Below are positions 22,478 through 31,151 of a DNA stretch of 64,000 nucleotides, piece after piece (the first letter of the stretch is position 1; the number at the start of each line of letters is the position of its first letter). The notes beneath the pieces were generated by a model. That model was not told the origin of the DNA. It ran no database searches and saw nothing but the letters and a program-made list of their open reading frames with translations. Where the stretch lies: positions 27,159 through 91,158 of the IMG/VR virus record IMGVR_UViG_3300005096_000071. One strand, written 5' to 3'. This DNA comes from a virus. Made by a program: the position numbers and the translations under genes.

Positions 22478-22760
22478 CTCGGTCGAGGAGCGGAAGCGGA
22501 AGGAAGCGGAGCAACTCGCGCTAACCAGCCCGACCCGTGCCCTGAACTACGGCTGGGCGTTGTGGTGGGGGATGCGTCGGGTCGACTGGTACGAGCACTG
22601 GAATCAGGTCGACACCGCGTGTGTCTACATCGCCAAGTACGGCGGCGGCGCCGTGTCGATGTACGACGAACCGATCAGCCGCTGGCCGATCACTCGCATT
22701 GCTCGGGTCGCTCGCAAGATCTCGGACATGATGGACCGAGAGCACAAGGCAGCCAAGTGA
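22458..22760 (+). CDS. downstream frame of the tail assembly chaperone (T extension, via frameshift)
   Basis: This open frame has no good start near its beginning but natural sequence from about 22485: EERKRKEAEQLALTSPTRAL, NYGWALWWGMRRVDWYEHW, WPITRIARVARKISDMMDRE. It overlaps the end of the G-type gene and stops 15 bases before the tape-measure start. The arrangement matches the programmed-frameshift pair that guides tape-measure assembly. The slip must be +1 or -2; the G5 run is the obvious site. Confidence 0.6.
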   Translation, partial: ERPSRSNSVEERKRKEAEQLALTSPTRALNYGWALWWGMRRVDWYEHWNQVDTACVYIAKYGGGAVSMYDEPISRWPITRIARVARKISDMMDREHKAAK

Positions 22761-22762
22761 TG

Positions 22763-22768
22763 TAGGAT
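22763..22768 (+). promoter_or_regulatory. -10-like hexamer TAGGAT six bases before GTG 22775
   Basis: TAGGAT, six bases, GTG of the tape-measure gene. It also resembles a weak ribosome binding site (AGGA), so the two readings cannot be separated here. No good -35. Confidence 0.3.
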
Positions 22769-22774
22769 CGGCCC

Positions 22775-24997
22775 GTGGCGGATCGCATCGAGTACGACGT
22801 CGTCGCGTGGCTCCGCATGCGCGGCGACTTCGCGCGGCAGATGGCCCGTCAAGCGAAGGCCGCGGGCCGGTTTGGGGACAAGCTCTCCCGGATCGGCCAA
22901 AAGATGCAGTCTATGGGGTCGGCCTGGACCCGCTCCGTGATGACCCAGGTCGCGGCTTGGGGTCGACTCGCCGCCGCTATCGGCGGGGTCATGGCGGTCG
23001 CCACCGGGGCGGCTGTGCTCTCCAACGGACTGAAATTCAACAAGACGATGGAGGACGCGCGCATGCAGGTCGCGGCCATGTACCAGATGTTCGATTTCAT
23101 GGGCGACTCAACCGCGGTGCAAAGCGGAGAGATTAGTCAGTGGCAAGCGAACATCCAACTAGCCGAGCACGCGATGAAATCGCTGTACGGCATCGCGAAG
23201 AAAAGCCCCGCGACATTCAAAGAGGTAGCGAGCATTTACCAAAACGCGGCCGCCGGACTCGCAACGCAGACGGAGGACGTGGTCCGCCACCTTGAGTTCA
23301 TGAAGCGGGCGAGCTTGCTCGGAGGACTGACAGGCGGTGACTACGAGGTCCTTGGCGCGCAGGTCGGCCGCATCGTCGCTGGTAGTGCCGGCGCCGAGAT
23401 GAACATTTGGAAGACGCTGCAGAAGCCGATCTCTGAGGCAGGCAAGCGCCTCGGCGTATTTAAGTCGTCAATGGGCGCCGTCGGCGACGAGGTGACGAGC
23501 GCGTTCAACAAACTGGGCGGAGACAAGCGCCTCGTCGTCATGATGGAGGCGATGAAAAAGATAGGCCCCGACGTGGCCGCGACGTTCGCGAAGTCTATGG
23601 CCGGCATCAGTTCGACCGCGAAATCCGCGCTCGAATCAATGACCGGTCGGCTCACAAAGCCGCTCTATGAGACGTGGAAAAACGCACTTGCTGGAGCGGT
23701 AGGCGACGGAGGGATCCTTGGCGACGACTCGATATCCAAGTTCGAAAAAGCGGCCGACTACTTCGGCAACGCGCTCGCAGGCGCCGCTACCCACCTGATC
23801 TTCAGGATCACGACTGTTCTCCAACTCATCAGGGATAACTGGCAGACCATCGCCGACACCACCTACAAAGCTTTCCAGATTGGGTCTGGGATGATCAAGG
23901 GTGCATTTGCGTACGGACTTACCAAAATGATGGCTGGTTCTGCTTTGGTCGCCGCGGGCGGTGCTCTGCGGGCCGCGGGCGGCGCCCAGAAGTATGGAGG
24001 GAAGCTTGTAGGGTTCATGGGGCGGCAGCGCCAGAAGGCCCATCGAGGCATCGTGCGGGGCGCTCACGGCCAGGGCCGTGGACCGCTTGGGATGATGGGG
24101 AAAATGCTCGGGTCAAAGTCAGGCGGTATGGGGGATGTGTTCCGGAACATCTCGGTGATGCTGGCCAGCTTCGGATCGCTCGCTGCCGTGATGCTCGGTG
24201 TACTCCCCATTCTCTTGATGGTTGGTGTGGCTTTCGGGGCAATCGGCGTGGCCTTCGCTGGCGTAGCCGCGTGGGTGGTGTCCAACTGGAGGGCAATCCA
24301 GAAATCAATGGTCCAGGCACTAACAGGCGGAGGGAACGTGCTCCGTCCGCTAGTTGGGGCGGCGTATGTGCTGTGGGCCCGCCTGAAGATGGTAGGGGAA
24401 GCGATGATCGGTGGGTCATCAGGCGCCGAGGTTCTCGGTGGGATGATCTCGGTACTTTCCAGGGTGGTCATGATGGCCGCCGATACCATCTCGTTTTTCA
24501 TGCGAGTGATCGCCATCTTCATCGGCACATTCGGCATCCTGAAGATGGCGTTTCAGGGAGTGATGAGGGCCGTGCTTGGGATCATAGAGGTGGCAAGTTA
24601 CCTGCCTGGCGGCCCGTCGGATGACTACGTTGAGAATGCGCGTCGTAACTACAACGAGTACAAGAACGGTGTCCAAGACACGTTCACGACAGTTGACCAG
24701 TTGCTCACGAAGGCGGACGCGCTCGAACGGATCAACCTGGACTCGCTTGACTCCGATGCGGTGGACAAGACTGCCGCCGAGCTAGAGCAGGACGTCGCGG
24801 GGTTCCTGAAGAAAATCGGATCGAAGGACAGTCCGACTGGTGGCAAGCAGCCCACCGTGAAGATCGACAAGATCGAGATGAACTGGGACCTCCGCGGCGA
24901 GGACCCTGACCGACTGATGACCGCGTTTATCGAGCCACTCGAACGCTTGGCCGACAATCGCGTCCAGGCCTTCGACACGATCGACGGGGGTAGCTGA
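22775..24997 (+). CDS. tail tape measure protein (740 aa)
   Basis: The longest helical protein of the tail module: basic helical N-terminus (MADRIEYDVVAWLRMRGDFARQMARQAK), hydrophobic helices (AAAIGGVMAVATGAAVLS; a central cluster SLAAVMLGVLPILLMVGVAF...AFAGVAAWVVS) and a coiled-coil C-terminus. It spans the tube lumen, sets tail length and may cross the host membrane. It is preceded by the chaperone pair and followed by baseplate genes with a TGATG overlap. About 2.2 kb corresponds to a tail of roughly 100 nm by the usual ruler rule. Confidence 0.9.
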   Translation: MADRIEYDVVAWLRMRGDFARQMARQAKAAGRFGDKLSRIGQKMQSMGSAWTRSVMTQVAAWGRLAAAIGGVMAVATGAAVLSNGLKFNKTMEDARMQVAAMYQMFDFMGDSTAVQSGEISQWQANIQLAEHAMKSLYGIAKKSPATFKEVASIYQNAAAGLATQTEDVVRHLEFMKRASLLGGLTGGDYEVLGAQVGRIVAGSAGAEMNIWKTLQKPISEAGKRLGVFKSSMGAVGDEVTSAFNKLGGDKRLVVMMEAMKKIGPDVAATFAKSMAGISSTAKSALESMTGRLTKPLYETWKNALAGAVGDGGILGDDSISKFEKAADYFGNALAGAATHLIFRITTVLQLIRDNWQTIADTTYKAFQIGSGMIKGAFAYGLTKMMAGSALVAAGGALRAAGGAQKYGGKLVGFMGRQRQKAHRGIVRGAHGQGRGPLGMMGKMLGSKSGGMGDVFRNISVMLASFGSLAAVMLGVLPILLMVGVAFGAIGVAFAGVAAWVVSNWRAIQKSMVQALTGGGNVLRPLVGAAYVLWARLKMVGEAMIGGSSGAEVLGGMISVLSRVVMMAADTISFFMRVIAIFIGTFGILKMAFQGVMRAVLGIIEVASYLPGGPSDDYVENARRNYNEYKNGVQDTFTTVDQLLTKADALERINLDSLDSDAVDKTAAELEQDVAGFLKKIGSKDSPTGGKQPTVKIDKIEMNWDLRGEDPDRLMTAFIEPLERLADNRVQAFDTIDGGS

Positions 24998-26127
24998 TGT
25001 CGTTTCCGTTCATTATAAGGCAGGTCAACCTCCCCGCGCGTGTCGTAATCCTGAAGGGGCGGAGCTTGCCCTACCAGACGGTCGACTGGGGGGGGGAGAT
25101 GAAGCTCGACCCCAACTGGTTCCCGGGTAACCCGGTGGCCTCGACCCAGGTGCTGGGTCCGACCTTCACGCCCACCACAATCAATGGCGAGTGGAAAGAC
25201 ATTTTTCTGTTCGATGAGGCGAACGCGGCAGTCCTATTCAACTTCCCCGCCCTCTCGGGCCCAGCGAAGCCAGGGGCGACCGAGCGAGGCGGCGAGACCT
25301 TCAAGTCGGGCACGTCGCTCCCCTCGCAGTTCGGCAAGCGCGCCCGGACGCTGCGGGACGCATTCACGCTGATGCGCCGCGAGGGCGGCCTGCTTCGTGT
25401 CGAGTGGGGATCGATCGTCCGGTATGGATTCATCAAACGCGACAACTTCCCGCATAAGCGCGAGGAGGACATCATGTTCGAGATCGAGTTCGCGTGGATC
25501 GGGGACACTGCGGCCCAACCCAGGCGGTTGCTGCCGAAGCTCGATCTGCTGAGCCTGCTTAAGGCGTTGCTCGCTGTGCTCGATGAGGTTCTGAACGCGC
25601 TCCTCGGCGTCATCCTGAAGGCTTTCCTCTTCATCACGAGGATCCAGCAGTTCATCACGGCGCTGGGGTCGTTCGTGCGGGCGCTCATCGAGGCGCTGAA
25701 GCGGCTCACGTCATTCGTGTTTGCCCCCGCGGACATCCTCAACAACATCCGCGCAAACCTCCGATCGATCATCCTGGAGGCCCGCGACCTGTTCGATGTA
25801 CTCCAGAACGATCCATCCGCCGCGTACCAGGCCGCTCTCTCGGGGTCGGTCAAAGATGTGGTCGAGGCGAACCTGTTCCTCTCGACGTTCCGCGACCAGG
25901 TCCGCCGCCTCGCTTCCGACGCTGCAGAGAAGCAGCGCCAGATCGAGGAGTTCAACGGCCCCGAGTTGATCGGGTTCTATACCGCGACCGGTGGCGAGTC
26001 GCTCCGCGACGTGGCGCGACAGTTCTACGACAACCCTGGCAACTGGCGGCTACTCGCCGACTTCAACGGGATCGATCGATCGCTGCTTGTCCGCGGCACG
26101 GTCATCCGGATCCCGAGGCTCCAGTAA
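24997..26127 (+). CDS. LysM-containing baseplate/tail protein (376 aa)
   Basis: The ATG overlaps the tape-measure stop (TGATG). The N-terminal half is beta-rich (LPARVVILKGRSLPYQTVDWGG, TLRDAFTLMRREGGLLRVEWG), the middle is helical and leucine-rich, and residues ~328-376 (FYTATGGESLRDVARQFYDN-PGNWRLLADFNGID) form a LysM domain, as in gp53/XkdP-type baseplate proteins. LysM probably helps hold the hub. A run of nine G lies near 25088 inside the WGG codons. Confidence 0.8.
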   Translation: MSFPFIIRQVNLPARVVILKGRSLPYQTVDWGGEMKLDPNWFPGNPVASTQVLGPTFTPTTINGEWKDIFLFDEANAAVLFNFPALSGPAKPGATERGGETFKSGTSLPSQFGKRARTLRDAFTLMRREGGLLRVEWGSIVRYGFIKRDNFPHKREEDIMFEIEFAWIGDTAAQPRRLLPKLDLLSLLKALLAVLDEVLNALLGVILKAFLFITRIQQFITALGSFVRALIEALKRLTSFVFAPADILNNIRANLRSIILEARDLFDVLQNDPSAAYQAALSGSVKDVVEANLFLSTFRDQVRRLASDAAEKQRQIEEFNGPELIGFYTATGGESLRDVARQFYDNPGNWRLLADFNGIDRSLLVRGTVIRIPRLQ

Positions 26128-27864
26128 ATGCCGGCCGTCTGGTATCCCGGCTGCAAGGTTCGGCTTCAGGTTCGGTTCGAGGACTACTTGGATCTGCCGC
26201 CGATCGCTTTGCCTCCGTTGCTCCCTGGACCCGAAGCGTTCGGCCTCGGGGCTGAGCACCCGTTCGGCACCGGCGCGTTTCTATCTTCTGGTTTTGACCT
26301 CGTGCCGCTCAAGTGCACCGTCGAACGCAACAGCTACCGTAAGGCGGACACGTGTCGGATTGAGATCCCTTTCGCTCGCCTCCCGTTCGACCCAAAGATC
26401 GTCCGCTCACTGACGGTCCAGGTATTCGGCGGCGTCTTTGATTCGGCCGAGTACGCCGACGCCGTCGGCCCTACCGACTCGACCGGCCTGCTCCTGACAG
26501 ACTCGATTCCGATCGGCCGTCCCCTCGCCGGCATGTCGCAGGAGTTATTCCGCGGTTTCGCTGACGACGTGAAGCTGGTCGCCAACAAGACCGGCGCGCG
26601 CGTGTCGATCCAGGCCCGTGACCTAACCTCGTTCCTCATCGACAACGAGGTCCCACCGAACGCGGTGCGCGACATCCCGGGAGATGTGCCGTTGGACCTT
26701 TTAATCCAACAGATTCTGTTTGGCGACGGCATACCTAACAGCCCGCGGCGACTCGGACTTCCCGGCGTGCGCGGGCTCGTAGTGGTCAACGAAGCAACCG
26801 ACCCGCTGTCGTTCGATCCCGTCACGGGTGAGGTGTTCCTACGCCAGCCGCTCCCACCGGTGACCGACTTCAAAGGCCCGCAATGGCTCGACTCGAAGCG
26901 CTCGACAAAGAAGGGGCGCAAGATGTCGGCCGGCTCATCGCACAAAGTAACCTACTGGGATCTGATCACGGACATCTGCGTGTCCGCGGCATTCATCTGT
27001 TACATCCGGACGCCGAAGAATCCGATCGCCCTCCCGGGCGGCGGCACCATCCTTCCGTCGGCCGAGTTGGTCATCTCCCGGCCTCGTACCTACTACGCCG
27101 GCCGAGGGCAGGTCGTCCCGAGCACGGGTAACCCGGTTCCGCAGGTCCGCAAGTACATCTACGGGGTCAACGCCAACGAGGTCTCGACGACCAAGAAGTT
27201 CGCCGGTGTGAAGACCCCGACGATCGAGGTCCGGAGTTACGACATTGTGACGGGCAAGCAACTAATCGGCCGCTTCCCTCTAATCAAGAAAAAGAACAAC
27301 CGGCCGAGCGTAACGGGCACTGCCGACCACGAGGACATCAAGGTGTTCGTCCACGACGAGTTGAACTTTGGACAGGGAACGACGACCATCATCGCTCAGA
27401 AGTTTCTGGAGGAGGCCGCGCAATCGATCTATGAGCAACTCGGTCGAGGCGAGCAAACGATCAGCGTGAAGACCGTTCACATGAGCGGAATCGCTGCGAA
27501 CCTCGACGATGGCAGCGTCGCGGATAACTTTCTCCTCGAAGCGGGCGACCCCATCGAGATCGGTTTCGCCGTAGCGGAGCCCGAGGAGGGCCAGGTAAAC
27601 GTGCTGACCCTGTTCGAGGGTCAGGCCATCGACGGCCGAACGCAGGCGTACATCCTGGCAGGCGTCCCGCCCGCGGCGGCAGCACTCGCCGCTGCCGCCT
27701 CGCTGTCGCCGAAAGCACAGAAGCAGTACCGGACGCAACGCGTTGTGTTCGACTGGGACAACAACACCGGGTGGAGCTTTGACATCGAGGCGATCAACTA
27801 CCTCGACGTGCGCGACGCGGCGGACGACGCGGCCCTCGGGGCAGACGGGATCGAGATCGTATGA
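26128..27864 (+). CDS. baseplate hub protein (gpD/gp27-like), 578 aa
   Basis: It follows the LysM gene with no gap. It has alternating beta-rich domains: FDLVPLKCTVERNSYRKADT, ELFRGFADDVKLVANKTGARVSIQARDLTSFLID (the typical hub strand-turn pattern), then a domain with VTYWDLITDICVSAAFICYI and AQSIYEQLGRGEQTISVKTVH. The order LysM - hub - spike is the standard myovirus baseplate core. The hub sits at the tube tip and carries the spike. Confidence 0.8.
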   Translation: MPAVWYPGCKVRLQVRFEDYLDLPPIALPPLLPGPEAFGLGAEHPFGTGAFLSSGFDLVPLKCTVERNSYRKADTCRIEIPFARLPFDPKIVRSLTVQVFGGVFDSAEYADAVGPTDSTGLLLTDSIPIGRPLAGMSQELFRGFADDVKLVANKTGARVSIQARDLTSFLIDNEVPPNAVRDIPGDVPLDLLIQQILFGDGIPNSPRRLGLPGVRGLVVVNEATDPLSFDPVTGEVFLRQPLPPVTDFKGPQWLDSKRSTKKGRKMSAGSSHKVTYWDLITDICVSAAFICYIRTPKNPIALPGGGTILPSAELVISRPRTYYAGRGQVVPSTGNPVPQVRKYIYGVNANEVSTTKKFAGVKTPTIEVRSYDIVTGKQLIGRFPLIKKKNNRPSVTGTADHEDIKVFVHDELNFGQGTTTIIAQKFLEEAAQSIYEQLGRGEQTISVKTVHMSGIAANLDDGSVADNFLLEAGDPIEIGFAVAEPEEGQVNVLTLFEGQAIDGRTQAYILAGVPPAAAALAAAASLSPKAQKQYRTQRVVFDWDNNTGWSFDIEAINYLDVRDAADDAALGADGIEIV

Positions 27865-28811
27865 GGCCGAAGCTGATAACCGACGGCCGGCGCATTATGT
27901 CGCCAGACCCAAACAAGATGCGCTCCGCCCTGAGCGCGCCGCCGAAGATGTCGTCATCGTTCGCGACGGTGGGGCATGTGGCCGACGAGCTGATCGGGTT
28001 GCCTGAGCCGACACCGTCGTTCGCTCGACTTGAGCAAGGCCAAGTGTTCGTCGAGGTCACGATCCAGCCGGAGGGGGATCAGGTCATCGCGCGGCTCGGC
28101 ATGCCCGCGGCTGGCGTGGGCGCGGGGTGGTACATGAACCTGTCGTTCGGGTGCCGCGTGCTCCTCGAATATCCGAGAGACAACCCGACGAACGCCACGA
28201 TCGTCGCGCGACTCCACGACCAGGAATGCTCATTTCCGACCGACGTCGCCGGAGTGCAGACGGGCGCCGCCGTCGCCGTCGCCCCAAAGGTTGGCGTCCC
28301 GGCTCCGATGTGGCAGTTCATGAAGACCGCGGCGGGCGAGTTGCTCGCGATCGAGACCGGGCCGCTCGGCGACATCCTGATCCACAGCGGAGGGAGCGTC
28401 GAGATAAAGGCGGCCCCGGCCATCGGAGCGATCCATCTCAACGGCCGCGTCGCCATGGGAGAGGGTACCTTGACCCCTCCAGTTGGCGCGACGGTCGGCC
28501 CTGCGGGCGTCACCATCCCGGGGATCCCTGCGGTGCCGTCTATCCCGATCCCCGCCGTCCCGAACATCCCAGCGCCGCCTAAGACGATCGTCCCCTACAT
28601 CGGACTGCGCGACGGCGTGGTGCGATCGAAGGATCGAATGCAGAGCCACGCGGCCGTCGATCCGGACTTCTGGCTTTGGGTCACAGCGGTGCATGCCCAC
28701 CCGGTGATCCTTGCACTGCTGAGTGCGGCAGGCATCACGCCACCGCTCGCGGTACACTCCGAGCATAGCGGGCTCGGGGGACCGGGCTCGCAGCACACCG
28801 CGAGCGACTGA
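27861..28811 (+). CDS. baseplate central spike protein (gpV/gp5-like OB-fold), 316 aa
   Basis: The ATG overlaps the hub stop (ATGA). An N-terminal OB-type domain (VFVEVTIQPEGDQVIARLGMP, YMNLSFGCRVLLEYPRDNPTNATIVARL) is followed by beta-helix-like strands (MWQFMKTAAGELLAIETGPLG, GDILIHSGGSVEIKAAPAI), Pro/Ile repeats (PGIPAVPSIPIPAVPNIP) and a Trp/His end. It fits a membrane-piercing spike. The Pro-Ile repeat between residues ~225-250 may form a rigid stalk. Confidence 0.75.
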   Translation: MRPKLITDGRRIMSPDPNKMRSALSAPPKMSSSFATVGHVADELIGLPEPTPSFARLEQGQVFVEVTIQPEGDQVIARLGMPAAGVGAGWYMNLSFGCRVLLEYPRDNPTNATIVARLHDQECSFPTDVAGVQTGAAVAVAPKVGVPAPMWQFMKTAAGELLAIETGPLGDILIHSGGSVEIKAAPAIGAIHLNGRVAMGEGTLTPPVGATVGPAGVTIPGIPAVPSIPIPAVPNIPAPPKTIVPYIGLRDGVVRSKDRMQSHAAVDPDFWLWVTAVHAHPVILALLSAAGITPPLAVHSEHSGLGGPGSQHTASD

Positions 28812-29248
28812 TGCCCACCAACACCGCGATCCTCGACGCAGGTACCCCCGCCCTCGGCAACCCTCCGGACCCGGCGGACCAGGACGCGCTTCAATACGGG
28901 AACGCCCTCGCCGGCGTGTGGGGCAGCGAAGCCACCCCCTCTGGCTACGGCAGCTACCTACGGGGCAGGATCCCCACGCTGTTCGGATCCCTCAACATCA
29001 CGGGCAACTCGATCGAGTTGGCCCAGCCCGGTGCGGTTATCGCGGTCGTCGTCACTACGGGGGGAGACCCGGGGGCGAAGATACTCCGGCCGTTCGGCAC
29101 CCCCACGACCTCCGAGGTGCTCGTGGAGTACAACAACGACGGCACCCCGACGCTAACGTTCACGGCCGCGACCCGGTGTTACGTGCACCAGATGCTGATC
29201 CCCGCCGAGTTCGTTGCCCATTTGGACGCTGAGGCGTCGCCCCCGTGA
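28811..29248 (+). CDS. virion-associated hypothetical protein (145 aa)
   Basis: It overlaps the spike gene stop by one base (TGATG). A beta-rich protein with SLNITGNSIELAQPGAVIAVVVTTGG and VEYNNDGTPTLTFTAATRCYV. It lies within the baseplate operon between spike and wedge genes, so it is probably structural. No family recognised. Confidence 0.55.
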   Translation: MPTNTAILDAGTPALGNPPDPADQDALQYGNALAGVWGSEATPSGYGSYLRGRIPTLFGSLNITGNSIELAQPGAVIAVVVTTGGDPGAKILRPFGTPTTSEVLVEYNNDGTPTLTFTAATRCYVHQMLIPAEFVAHLDAEASPP

Positions 29249-29505
29249 GCTACCGGCCGTCCCATCGCGTCTCAAAGAGGATCAGCGCGGTGCTGCTCCG
29301 GGCGATGGAGCGCGGCGTCCTCCCCGGGGCCGGCTACCTGGAGCGGTCGGCATGCGTCGAGGTCCTCACGAGCCGGGGGCTAGCCCCCGGGCAACGTGTT
29401 GTGATGGGGCGCCTATGGTGCCGATTCGGCGCGGACGTCCCTGTCGCCTTGCTCACGCCGGGCCGCACCGAGGACGACGATATGGTCCAAGCGCTCGCCG
29501 GGTAG
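29245..29505 (+). CDS. hypothetical protein (86 aa)
   Basis: The GTG overlaps the previous stop. Basic helical N-terminus (HRVSKRISAVLLRAMERGVLPG), then short strands (QRVVMGRLWCRFGADVPVALL). It is in the baseplate operon; no family recognised. Confidence 0.5.
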   Translation: MSYRPSHRVSKRISAVLLRAMERGVLPGAGYLERSACVEVLTSRGLAPGQRVVMGRLWCRFGADVPVALLTPGRTEDDDMVQALAG

Positions 29506-29509
29506 TACT

Positions 29510-30676
29510 ATGGCTGGCATGGCCGCGGCTCTGATCAGGATCGACCAAGCTGCGCACCCCACTGTCCCGGTAGGTACGGCGGGCCGGGCGCGCGACGACA
29601 TCTTGGTGAGCCAGACGGTGACGCTGGTCAACAACAACAACACCGGCGTACGGAGCTGGCGGTGGGAGATCGTCGATCAGCCAGACATCGCCGCCCCGGT
29701 GGCGCTGAGCAACCCGACGGCAGCGAGCCCGACGTTTGTCCCATCCGCAACCCCGGGGACCTACCTGATCCAGTTGACGGTGAACGAGGGCCGCACCGGA
29801 GAGAAGATCCGGACTGTCGCGGCGATCCGGGACTCGAACGGCCTACGGATCCCGGCGGCCGGAGAACAGAGTGAGGCCAACTGGGACGACGCTAGCGGGA
29901 GTCCAAACCCGCGAGGGTGGCAGCCCGAGATGCGCCTGACGCTGGAGGCCGCCTCTGCTTCCGGTCCCGCCGCTGAGTACGTGCTTGACTTCTCTACTCT
30001 CGCGAGCGAGACGTTGGCGGACGCGCAGGTGACGGCACAGAACGGCCTGGCCTGGACGGTGCAACTGGCCGCCGCGGACGATCTTTCGTTCGTCAGCGGC
30101 ATTGGGTTACGGGCGCAGATCACCGACACGAACACAACGTACGACGGCAACAGCGCGACCTGCTCGTATCTACAGGCTTCCTTTGCGGACATCTATGCGA
30201 GGCTCTCTGCGATCGCTGGAAGCGTGATCGACGTCCGCAACCGGATCGAAATCTATCTACAGTACGCAAGTCCGCCCACAGACGACAACAACCAGATCGT
30301 CGGCATCGGAGCGCGCGGGATTAGCGGCACCCCAGCGTCATCGAGCGGGCGACTGCGTGGCTCAGGTTTCGAGCACGACGGGACCCGTCAAAACGTCGTG
30401 ACATTCTCCGACACACTACGCGATCTCATGCGCACCTACGACACGCACGACACCGCAGGGCTTATCCTTGGGCCCGGCGTCGCGCAAAGTGTCTGGGGCA
30501 TATGGGCAGGGACGCTTGACGGGACCAATTTTGATGTTGAGATGGCGCACGCCCCCCCCCAGACGACCGAGCCGATCAAGATTCCGGACAACCTTCTGGG
30601 CATCTTTTTTCGCGGCACGGCGTCGTCGTCGTACGTATCTGACGTCGAGAGCGTGACGATTAGGGCCTACCTATGA
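29510..30676 (+). CDS. Ig/PKD-like domain virion protein (388 aa)
   Basis: Residues ~30-115 (ILVSQTVTLVNNNNTGVRSW-RWEIVDQP, ATPGTYLIQLTVNEGRTGEKIRTVAAIRD) form an Ig/PKD-type sandwich; this 'W-R-W-E-I-x-D-x-P ... Y-I-L' pattern is frequent in phage tail-tip and decoration proteins. The rest is Ser/Thr/Ala-rich beta sequence with FEHDGTRQNVVTF and a hydrophobic end. It probably decorates the baseplate or a fibre and may bind carbohydrate. A run of about ten C lies near 30550. Confidence 0.65.
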   Translation: MAGMAAALIRIDQAAHPTVPVGTAGRARDDILVSQTVTLVNNNNTGVRSWRWEIVDQPDIAAPVALSNPTAASPTFVPSATPGTYLIQLTVNEGRTGEKIRTVAAIRDSNGLRIPAAGEQSEANWDDASGSPNPRGWQPEMRLTLEAASASGPAAEYVLDFSTLASETLADAQVTAQNGLAWTVQLAAADDLSFVSGIGLRAQITDTNTTYDGNSATCSYLQASFADIYARLSAIAGSVIDVRNRIEIYLQYASPPTDDNNQIVGIGARGISGTPASSSGRLRGSGFEHDGTRQNVVTFSDTLRDLMRTYDTHDTAGLILGPGVAQSVWGIWAGTLDGTNFDVEMAHAPPQTTEPIKIPDNLLGIFFRGTASSSYVSDVESVTIRAYL

Positions 30677-31059
30677 ACTGCGGAGCAAGCGAGATCAATG
30701 GGCCTGGCTCTGGCTCATCGGCCGACCCGTACATCGTGTGGGTCGGCCGAAACTGGGGGATCCGCGCTCGCCTTCGCGACCGCCGGACGGGCAACAGCGA
30801 AAACCTCACCGGCTACACGGGAACGGCGACGTTGCGGCGCTCCTCGGCCGACGAGGGCGTCCCCCCTGCGACCGCGACCGTCACAGTCATCACCGCCGCC
30901 TCTGGACGCTATGAGGTCACTCTAGCCGCTGACGACCTCGTGGGCATCGCCCCAGGTCGCTATGTTATGGACGCCGTGTTCGAGAACGACGTCGATGACA
31001 CCGATCGGCATTTCGCCGGGTTCTTTCACCTCCTGCTCATCCGGAGCGTGACCACATGA
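30673..31059 (+). CDS. small baseplate-associated protein (128 aa), BppU-like character
   Basis: The ATG overlaps the previous stop (ATGA). The pattern RNWGIRARLRDRRTGNSENLTGYTGTATLRRSSADEG ... GRYEVTLAADDLVGIAPGRYVMDAVFENDVDD matches the beta-sandwich module found at the N-terminus of BppU-type baseplate proteins. It may act as an adaptor for fibres. Assignment is by sequence character only. Confidence 0.5.
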   Translation: MNCGASEINGPGSGSSADPYIVWVGRNWGIRARLRDRRTGNSENLTGYTGTATLRRSSADEGVPPATATVTVITAASGRYEVTLAADDLVGIAPGRYVMDAVFENDVDDTDRHFAGFFHLLLIRSVTT

Positions 31060-31151
31060 ACGCCGAGGTGGAAGTGGAGGCCGTCCTCGGGACTTACGTC
31101 GAGGTGGAGGCCGTGTTGGGCACCGAGGTGGAGGTGGAGGCGGTTCTGTGA
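31056..31151 (+). CDS. 31-residue protein made of three VEVEAVLGT repeats
   Basis: ATG 31056 overlaps the previous stop and its TGA at 31149-31151 overlaps the next GTG (31148), the same coupling as its neighbours, so it is probably translated. The product is three tandem copies of a 10-residue unit (VEVEAVLGTx) from 30-bp DNA repeats; the codons differ between copies, which suggests selection on the peptide. Alternating Val/Glu would form an amphipathic strand. Confidence 0.5.
   Translation: MNAEVEVEAVLGTYVEVEAVLGTEVEVEAVL

Noticed and set aside
25071-25955. Long minus-strand frame across the LysM baseplate gene
   Set aside because: Antisense shadow of a strongly supported gene; Ser/Arg-rich with no motifs.
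29372-29390. Palindrome GGGGGCTAGCCCCC as a terminator
   Set aside because: It lies inside an 86-codon gene with natural sequence and has no T-run.
25080-30560. G9 (near 25088) and about C10 (near 30550) runs as phase-variation switches
   Set aside because: Both are in frame in structural genes and there is no evidence of length variation; possible but unsupported.
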